Assembly (NCBI GenBank): GCA_041745395.1
Contig: JBGTIZ010000163.1
Location: 1 to 10,818 of the forward strand
Direction: 5' to 3'
DNA length: 10,818 nucleotides
DNA from: Hadersleviella sp041745395
Lineage (GTDB): Bacteria > Chloroflexota > Anaerolineae > Promineifilales > Promineifilaceae
Shown here: positions 5,688 through 10,818 of the stretch, piece by piece
Position numbering within the stretch: position 1 is the first letter of the stretch
Layout of the letters: each line of letters begins with the position of its first letter
The notes under the pieces: model-generated
What the model was told of the DNA's origin: nothing
Seen by the model: the letters and a program-made list of their open reading frames with translations, nothing else
Database searches by the model: none
Translations under genes and position numbers: made by a program

Positions 5688-7415
5688 ATGTCTACAATTC
5701 TTATTGGCAAGCATTTTGATTTAGGTGGGCGCGAAATTTATGAAGACCGCGTAGACGCCGAAGCATTTACCACGGCCGGGGGCTTAAAATTAGCCGTCGC
5801 GGTGGTAGCCGATGGCGTTGGCGGCCGTGACCGTGGCGAACGCGCCGCCCAGCTTGCCAAAGATGGCGTTTTGGATGCCTTGCGCCGTTCGACCACCACC
5901 GATGTACCCACGGCCGTGACCCAAGCGGTGCAGTATGCCGCCCAAGCTGTCTACAACGAAACGTCAAAATATCCGGGAACCAGCACGACCCTCTCGGTGG
6001 CGGTTATTCAGGATGATAAACATCTGTTTGTGGCTAACGTAGGGGATAGCCAAGTCTATTTGTGTCGTAACAAGAAGATTACCCAGCTTACCCTTGACCA
6101 TACGTTTGCCAATATGATGGCGGTGGAAGGGGTCATGAGCTTTGAAGCGGCTCAGCAAAATCCCCGTGCCCATGTGGTGATGCGAGCCTTGGGGCCAAAG
6201 CCAGATGTGCAGGTGGACATTGGCTTTTATGTGGGCACGATGGATATGCAGACGGCGGAGGCGCGGGGACGTAAAGGGATTCCGTTGCAGACGGGGGACA
6301 CGATTTTGGTTTGTTCGGATGGGCTGACTAAGGATGGGGCAGATGGGAAGCCACTTATCCGGCCAGAAGAGATTTGGCAGGTGGTCTCGGCACAGGAGGA
6401 AGATAAAGCCGCCCGGAGTTTGGTCTCTTTTGCGCTCGGCCGTGACGCGAGTGACAATGTGTCGGTGGCTCTGCTCCAGACGCCAGATAAGCGTCGGAAG
6501 GCGGCCGCCACGCGCCGTGACCCGAAGGTGATGGCGGCGGTGTTTGGGGGGATTGCGCTGGTGGTGATTGTGCTGATGGGGGTCTTTTTTGCGCAACGCT
6601 CGACGACTCAGCAGACGGTGGCGGAGCAGACGCGGGAGGCGGAGTTGGCGGTCACTTCCACGGCCGTGGCTCTCTCTGCTGAAGAACGTGAACTATCAGC
6701 TGAAGCCCTCCTAATCGCTAACAATGCCACCGCTACAGCCGAAGCTATCGTCGCCGCTGGTAATATACAAGAACAAGAAGCTAATTTAGCCGCAACGGCT
6801 ACCGCGCAAATATTGGAAGTGCAAGCGACGGGCACGGCCGAAGCGGTCGAACTGATATGCTTACGCCCCGAAAACTATGACCTGACCTTTAGTAATGGCT
6901 CTCAAGCCCCTCTGTTATTGCCCCCACCGCCCGTGACCCATGTACAAGGCGATCCTGCACCCCGCCTCATCGAAGCAAGCTGGACGGTGCAAAATAGTGG
7001 GGAATGTGCTTGGAACGATATTCAATTGCGCTCGACTAGTGTGGATAACATTATTGGGCAGGCGGCGCGGCTTGAGGTGCGGCAAAATGGTGCGCCTGTT
7101 TTGAGCGTGGCTCCCGATAGTGAAGCGACGTTTGTACTTGTTTTTGAACGTCCAGCGGACACGCAGGAGATAAACCAAGAGTGGTTTTTGGTGGTTAGCA
7201 GTGCGGGTAGCCCTATCACGTTGCTGGATTTGCCTCGTTTCGCGTTAGATACCCGTGATGAACAGGCGTGGTTCACTGTGATAGCTCCTTCGCCAACGCC
7301 CACGGAGACACCGACACCCATTCCCACAAATACGCCTACGCCAGAACCTGAGCCTGAGTCGCCTCCCCCCGGAGAATCTGAACCACCTCCAGTAAGACCA
7401 TCTGAAAGACCGTAA
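5688..7415 (+). CDS. PP2C phosphatase with outside NBR1-like domain
   Basis: A 575-residue protein. Residues 1-265 are a PPM/PP2C catalytic domain with the metal-binding signatures Y18-E-D20, V40-A-D42-G-V-GG, G97-T-S-T-T, V118-G-D120-S, C209-S-D211-G and S255-D256-N257, so it should be an active Mn/Mg-dependent Ser/Thr phosphatase. A basic stretch (268-280) and one membrane helix (281-302) follow, placing the rest outside. Residues 305-388 form an Ala/Thr/Glu-rich stalk with TATAEA-like repeats. Residues about 395-530 resemble the NBR1 central Ig-like domain, with the hallmark A430-S-W432-T-V-QNSG and C440-A-W442. A Pro/Thr/Glu-rich tail (532-575) ends the protein. ATG at 5688 has GGAGA 5 bases upstream. 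It is the eraser to the kinase upstream. The bacterial PstP type has the same topology but, as far as I know, no such large outer domain. The outer ligand is unknown. Two CACGGCCGTG copies lie in it. Confidence 0.9.
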   Translation: MSTILIGKHFDLGGREIYEDRVDAEAFTTAGGLKLAVAVVADGVGGRDRGERAAQLAKDGVLDALRRSTTTDVPTAVTQAVQYAAQAVYNETSKYPGTSTTLSVAVIQDDKHLFVANVGDSQVYLCRNKKITQLTLDHTFANMMAVEGVMSFEAAQQNPRAHVVMRALGPKPDVQVDIGFYVGTMDMQTAEARGRKGIPLQTGDTILVCSDGLTKDGADGKPLIRPEEIWQVVSAQEEDKAARSLVSFALGRDASDNVSVALLQTPDKRRKAAATRRDPKVMAAVFGGIALVVIVLMGVFFAQRSTTQQTVAEQTREAELAVTSTAVALSAEERELSAEALLIANNATATAEAIVAAGNIQEQEANLAATATAQILEVQATGTAEAVELICLRPENYDLTFSNGSQAPLLLPPPPVTHVQGDPAPRLIEASWTVQNSGECAWNDIQLRSTSVDNIIGQAARLEVRQNGAPVLSVAPDSEATFVLVFERPADTQEINQEWFLVVSSAGSPITLLDLPRFALDTRDEQAWFTVIAPSPTPTETPTPIPTNTPTPEPEPESPPPGESEPPPVRPSERP

Positions 7416-7489
7416 TTAAAGATGTTTGTTTGGGCAGTTCGCAAAATAGTGAAACGCAATTAGCTTTGCGTATAGTAAGGAGAAAAAGC

Positions 7490-9577
7490 ATGATAAACCA
7501 CATGGATAGTTCATTTACCCGCATGTTGCCCCGCTTATTATGGCCCCTTCTGTTCGCTTTTGGCTTGGGCTTGTTGCTGTGGCCGATTTATAGTGCCACG
7601 GCCGTGTCTCAAGCACCTACTGCACTGACCCCCGAATTTAACACCAACGAACCCAACCCCACCAGTAACTCCCCCTTTACCGTCACCCTTTCCTTTACGG
7701 AAACAGTTTTTGCTCCGTCTGCGTTTATTACGGAAAACACCACTTTGGAAATGTCACCCGCTATTGGGTTTGACGATACGTTTATTTTGACGCTGACTCC
7801 CCTTAGTCCAGGTTATCTAACCGTGACGTTGCCAGCAACGGCTACTACGTCCGTGCCCACGGGAACCGTTATCATGACGGCTACCTTTAGCATTGAGTAC
7901 CAGCCCGTAGTCTCCGCCCCCTTCCCCACCACCATTAACCAAAAAGCGGGCACACCCGACCCCACCAATGGGGATGCCATTTTCACCGTCATATTTGGCG
8001 AGCCAATTAGTGTCACCACGTTTACGGCAGATGATATTGACCTAAGCACCTCTACTGCCCCCGGGACAGCGGTCATCTCCCTAATCGAAACCGCGCCCCA
8101 CGATGGCACAACCTTTGAAGTCACGGTGTCTGCCACTGATAGTGGGGTTATCATGGCCATGATTCCTGAAAATGTGGTTGAGGATTTGGTCGGCAATTTG
8201 AACGAGGCTTCCACTAGCGATGACAATAGTGTGACCATTGATAAAGATGCGCTGGGTGTTGTACTGGCGTGGCGCGTGGGGCAGGGTGACCCGACAAATA
8301 CAAATCCACTGCTGGTCATTACGTTTACCAAACCCATCACGGCCGTGGACTTTCCCATTAACCTAACTGGCTCCGAAGCGCAAACCCCCACGGTGGTGAG
8401 CCTGACCGAAACCGCCCCGGGAACCCGCTTCACGGCGGAGCTAACGGCTGCAGGTGACGGCGTTATCACGGCCGTGGTTGATGCAGGTGTGGCCACAGAC
8501 GAAGCAGGCAATCCCAACCTCGCTTCCAACGAGATTAGCATCACTTATGACACCACGCCGCCCGTTATCACCCTGAATGGCGCACCGACCGTCACCATGT
8601 CGCTGAATACATCCTATATAGATGAAGGAGCCACGGCCGTGGACAACATTGACGGCCTGATAACGGACACCATTCAAGTAGACACGAGCGGACTGATTAC
8701 CACGGCCGTGGGAACCTACGCCGTCACCTACACCGTCAGCGACCGCGCTGGCAACCAAGCCTCTGCCACGCGTACCGTGATTGTGCAGGAGCATGTCGCT
8801 TATCTCCCCTTCATCGCTAAACTCTTACCAGGGGAGATTCAGCTAGACACCAACGGCCGCGCCGCAGGCGTGACCATTTTCACCCGCCAAGCGACCCTAA
8901 ACTTTAGCAATATTGGCTTTGTGGGCACGCCCAACGAAATGAAGCTGTGGCTCGCTGGTGAAGCGATCCCCAACGATTGGCAAACCTACGTCAGCACGCC
9001 TAGCTTTGAAGTTGCTAACCTGCCGGGTGAATTACAAACCATCCACGTCGTCTTCCGGCAGAATGGTTCTGAAATAGGCACAAAGAGCATCATGGTTTTC
9101 TATCTGCCCAATGGTGATTTTGTTGACGATACGCTTGGCGGCTGGGCAGTAACCGAGAACAATTTGCCGGTGTCCATCCAGAATGGACATCTCCGCCTTG
9201 GCGACACGCACGACGTGTTTGGCTGTAGCAACGTGCCCTTCCCCGCCTCCGCTCTGGTCGCGCTTAGCTTGAACCTGCCTGCGGGAACGACTTATCAGCT
9301 TCAAATTCGGGGCACAGTGTACACGCAAGACCAGTTGCCCAACCCGCAAAATACCCAATATGATGCGTTTGAGGTTGTCTTGAATGGGACTGTGGCCCAA
9401 CGGTTTGGCAGCCCGCAAGGCGGACTCAGCTGTAATACGATGCGCGAAGTGCCCGTTGTGTTTACGCAAAGCATTAGCGGCAACACGCAACTCAGCCTCG
9501 AGAATCACAGTCGCTTTGATAATTTTTACAACACCTACACCGAAGTTGACCAAGTGTGGCTAGAAATTGGCGATTGA
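7490..9577 (+). CDS. Secreted Ig-repeat surface protein
   Basis: A 695-residue extracytoplasmic protein of unknown role. Residues 1-41 look like a signal peptide (hydrophobic 13-32, cleavage near V-S-Q-A). Three Ig-like beta modules follow. The first (42-139) is divergent. The second (about 151-250) and third (about 260-354) share a 'GxxDPTN...F....P.....F' opening and 'TETAP' centres, and end in TID and TYD. Residues 355-432 fit a DUF5011-type Ig module (DTTPPVITLNG...VTYTVSDRAGN). A linker with Y438-LPFI, common in Chloroflexota surface proteins, leads to a beta-rich part (about 448-535) and a C-terminal jelly-roll-like domain (about 537-695). No sortase motif, C-terminal membrane helix or catalytic site is evident. 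ATG at 7490 has AAGGAGA 6 bases upstream. It lies 74 bases after the phosphatase gene and is probably transcribed with it. Five CACGGCCGTG copies, the highest density in the window. Confidence 0.8.
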   Translation: MINHMDSSFTRMLPRLLWPLLFAFGLGLLLWPIYSATAVSQAPTALTPEFNTNEPNPTSNSPFTVTLSFTETVFAPSAFITENTTLEMSPAIGFDDTFILTLTPLSPGYLTVTLPATATTSVPTGTVIMTATFSIEYQPVVSAPFPTTINQKAGTPDPTNGDAIFTVIFGEPISVTTFTADDIDLSTSTAPGTAVISLIETAPHDGTTFEVTVSATDSGVIMAMIPENVVEDLVGNLNEASTSDDNSVTIDKDALGVVLAWRVGQGDPTNTNPLLVITFTKPITAVDFPINLTGSEAQTPTVVSLTETAPGTRFTAELTAAGDGVITAVVDAGVATDEAGNPNLASNEISITYDTTPPVITLNGAPTVTMSLNTSYIDEGATAVDNIDGLITDTIQVDTSGLITTAVGTYAVTYTVSDRAGNQASATRTVIVQEHVAYLPFIAKLLPGEIQLDTNGRAAGVTIFTRQATLNFSNIGFVGTPNEMKLWLAGEAIPNDWQTYVSTPSFEVANLPGELQTIHVVFRQNGSEIGTKSIMVFYLPNGDFVDDTLGGWAVTENNLPVSIQNGHLRLGDTHDVFGCSNVPFPASALVALSLNLPAGTTYQLQIRGTVYTQDQLPNPQNTQYDAFEVVLNGTVAQRFGSPQGGLSCNTMREVPVVFTQSISGNTQLSLENHSRFDNFYNTYTEVDQVWLEIGD

Positions 9578-9582
9578 TAACG

Positions 9583-9614
9583 ATAGCCAGCTAATCAGCT
9601 AGCCAAATAGCCAA
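9583..9614 (-). repeat. Degenerate octamer-period repeat, four units
   Basis: On the plus strand the units are ATAGCCAG, CTAATCAG, CTAGCCAA and ATAGCCAA. On the minus strand this gives TTGGCTAT, TTGGCTAG, CTGATTAG and CTGGCTAT, related to but more diverged than the NGCTGANN arrays at 5464 and 5611. It starts just after the surface-protein stop codon. Confidence 0.45.
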
Positions 9615-9623
9615 ATCGTTCCA

Positions 9624-9662
9624 GAGGGGTTCAAGCACGACGCTTGGACCCCTCGTTTATTT
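9624..9662 (+). terminator. Intrinsic terminator after the surface-protein gene
   Basis: GAGGGGTTCAAGC (9624-9636) and GCTTGGACCCCTC (9642-9654) form a 13-bp stem with one G-U pair and a 5-base loop. It is followed by GTTTATTT on the plus strand. It lies between two convergent genes; on the minus strand there is no T-run after the stem, so it mainly serves the plus-strand transcript. Confidence 0.8.
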
Positions 9663-10705
9663 CAAGCAAACCGGTCAATCACCACCACCCCCGTCGTCGG
9701 AAACGCGGCCATATCCATCAACACGGCCGTGCCCTCCGCCAGCCCCACCGTCCGTTCCAACAACAAACTCGGCTTCAGCCGCCCCGCCCCAATCATCCGC
9801 ATCATCTCCGGATACGCATGCGCCTGCATCCCATGACTCCCAATCATCTCCAACTCCTTCGAGATAATCACATTGAGCGGCAACGCTGGCTCCTTGTCTG
9901 CCCCCAACAACAAGCCCACCTGCACATGCCGCCCCCGCTTCCGCAAGCTCAGCAACGTATGCCGACACGTCACCGCACTGCCCAACGCATCCAGCGCGAC
10001 ATGCGCCCCGCCCCCCGTCAGCTCCGCGATTTGCGCCAGTAAATCAGGATTATCAGCTCCGTTTAGCGTGTGGGTCGCACCCACTTTCTGCGCCAAGGCC
10101 AACGCCTCCGCTCGAATATCCACGGCAATGACCTGTGCCCCCAGTGCATGGGCAATCATCACGGCCGAGAGACCGACCCCGCCACACCCATGAATAACCA
10201 CCCATTCCCCGCCCGTGGTGCGCCCCTGCGCCACCACCGCCCGATACGCAGTGATAAAGCGACAGCCCAAGCTGGCCGCTTCCACAAAGCTCATCTCCTC
10301 GTGCAGGCGCACCAGATTTACATCGGCGTGGGGCATGGCGACGTATTGGGCAAATGACCCCCAAGCGGTGAAGCCGGGCTGAAAATAGTTGTCACAATTT
10401 TGCTGGTCGCCGACGGTGCATTGGGCACAATGGCCGCACCCCATGCAAAATGGCGTCGTGACTCTATCACCGATGCGCCAATTTTTGACGAGTGGCCCCA
10501 CGGCCGTGATCACCCCCGCCAACTCATGCCCCGGCACATGGGGCAACCGCACATCACTATCATGCCCCATCCAGCCATGCCAATCACTGCGACAAATGCC
10601 CGTCGCCTTCACTTCTAGCACCACCCCATCGGGCGGCACGGCCGGGTCAGGCACATCCGCCACGCTAATTTTCTGTCCAAATTGTTCAAAAATAGCCGCT
10701 TTCAT
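9662..10705 (-). CDS. Zinc-dependent alcohol dehydrogenase (MDR family)
   Basis: A 347-residue medium-chain dehydrogenase of usual length. The catalytic zinc ligands are C38, H60-E61 and C148. The structural zinc lobe is C90-GH-C93-AQ-C96-x7-C104. The Rossmann fingerprint G173-C-G175-G-V-G178 is followed by D196 at the end of the second strand, which favours NAD+ over NADP+. It would oxidise an alcohol or reduce an aldehyde in the cytosol; the substrate cannot be read from sequence. ATG at 10705 (MKAAIFEQFG, the common start of this family) was chosen, with GAGGAG 8 bases upstream. ATG at 10708 and GTG at 10714 are alternatives. It is convergent with the surface-protein gene and shows no link to the signalling genes. 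Two CACGGCCGTG copies occur in it, in the same codon phase as elsewhere. Confidence 0.95.
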   Translation of the reverse strand: MKAAIFEQFGQKISVADVPDPAVPPDGVVLEVKATGICRSDWHGWMGHDSDVRLPHVPGHELAGVITAVGPLVKNWRIGDRVTTPFCMGCGHCAQCTVGDQQNCDNYFQPGFTAWGSFAQYVAMPHADVNLVRLHEEMSFVEAASLGCRFITAYRAVVAQGRTTGGEWVVIHGCGGVGLSAVMIAHALGAQVIAVDIRAEALALAQKVGATHTLNGADNPDLLAQIAELTGGGAHVALDALGSAVTCRHTLLSLRKRGRHVQVGLLLGADKEPALPLNVIISKELEMIGSHGMQAHAYPEMMRMIGAGRLKPSLLLERTVGLAEGTAVLMDMAAFPTTGVVVIDRFA

Positions 10706-10787
10706 CATGCACACTCCTCTTGTAATTACGAATACTTTGTATTGGTCACAAATTACTCACACAAAAAATCCTGTCTCGGCACACCTC
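10706..10787 (-). promoter_or_regulatory. Upstream region of the dehydrogenase gene
   Basis: AT-rich DNA before the dehydrogenase. It holds the inverted repeat AATAC-TTT-GTATT (10731-10743), a possible operator. TTGTGT followed after 17 bases by TACAAA on the minus strand is a weak promoter candidate. The 14-mer at 10736-10749 is an exact inverted copy of 122-135 at the left end of the window. Confidence 0.35.
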
Positions 10788-10802
10788 GCCGCCTACGGCG
10801 GC
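10788..10802. repeat. Hairpin GCCGCC-TAC-GGCGGC at right window edge
   Basis: A perfect 6-bp stem with a 3-base loop, followed by TCGCCTGTCATAAGGG. The order hairpin, CTCGC(C)TGTC, AAGGG matches the left edge of the window read on the minus strand. Confidence 0.5.
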
Positions 10803-10818
10803 TCGCCTGTCATAAGGG

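Larger units (their letters stand above)
2086..10508. repeat. Dispersed 10-bp palindrome CACGGCCGTG, 12 copies
   Basis: Exact copies start at 2086, 2626, 3346, 5909, 6659, 7597, 8338, 8467, 8632, 8701, 9722 and 10499. All lie in coding sequence: three in the VWA-FHA gene, two in the phosphatase, five in the surface protein, two in the dehydrogenase. In every case the frame reads xxC-ACG-GCC-GTG (Thr-Ala-Val), also for the two on the minus strand. A near-copy lies in the divergent intergenic region (1919-1927). The entry spans first to last copy; it is not one continuous element. Confidence 0.9.

Noticed and set aside
5964..6596. 210-codon open frame on the minus strand inside the phosphatase gene
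   Set aside because: The plus-strand PP2C motifs are intact across it. The antisense product is rich in His, Arg and Pro with no recognisable domain and no ribosome binding site.
7471..7476. TATAGT as a -10 box for the surface-protein gene
   Set aside because: It abuts the ribosome binding site, leaving no leader, and there is no fitting -35 box.
7813..8544. 243-codon open frame on the minus strand inside the surface-protein gene
   Set aside because: It is antisense to clear Ig repeats; its Val/Ser/Thr-rich product mirrors the repeated coding strand.

Overview
The window looks like a chromosomal segment from a member of the Chloroflexota (Anaerolineae-type). This is an inference from style, not from a marker gene. 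The clues are extracytoplasmic Pro/Thr linkers of the 'TPTPTNTPTP' kind, a 'YLPFI' motif after an Ig-like domain in a surface protein, and intergenic gaps packed with short tandem repeats. No rRNA, tRNA, CRISPR array or transposase was seen.

Layout. (1) Positions 1-213: non-coding DNA with two GC-rich hairpins and a candidate terminator. (2) 214-1643, minus strand: four tandem genes of about 100 codons encoding WXG100/ESAT-6-like proteins, with a good sigma70-type promoter at 1792-1819. (3) 1644-2008: divergent intergenic region. (4) 2009-7415, plus strand: a phospho-signalling cluster of a membrane-spanning VWA-FHA protein, a soluble Ser/Thr kinase of the non-RD (HCD) type, and a PP2C phosphatase joined through one membrane helix to an outside NBR1-like Ig domain. 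(5) 7490-9577: a secreted Ig-repeat surface protein, followed by a strong hairpin terminator. (6) 9662-10705, minus strand: a zinc-dependent alcohol dehydrogenase that looks metabolically unrelated. (7) 10706-10818: its promoter region and a hairpin that resembles the left window edge in inverted orientation.

How the genes may work together. Kinase, phosphatase and FHA reader form a complete write-erase-read set for phosphothreonine. Two of the three proteins cross the membrane and carry adhesive or sensing domains outside. The divergently transcribed WXG100 cluster suggests that this set controls, or is controlled with, a type VII-like export process. No EccC/EssC ATPase lies in the window, so the secretion link is inference.

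Two sequence-level observations stand out. The 10-bp perfect palindrome CACGGCCGTG occurs 12 times in this 10.8 kb, always inside genes and always in the same codon phase (Thr-Ala-Val), like the HIP1 palindrome of cyanobacteria. The gaps around the kinase gene, and the gap after the surface-protein gene, contain tandem arrays with 7-, 8- and 9-bp periods, including one octamer family (NGCTGANN) that recurs in several gaps and in both orientations.
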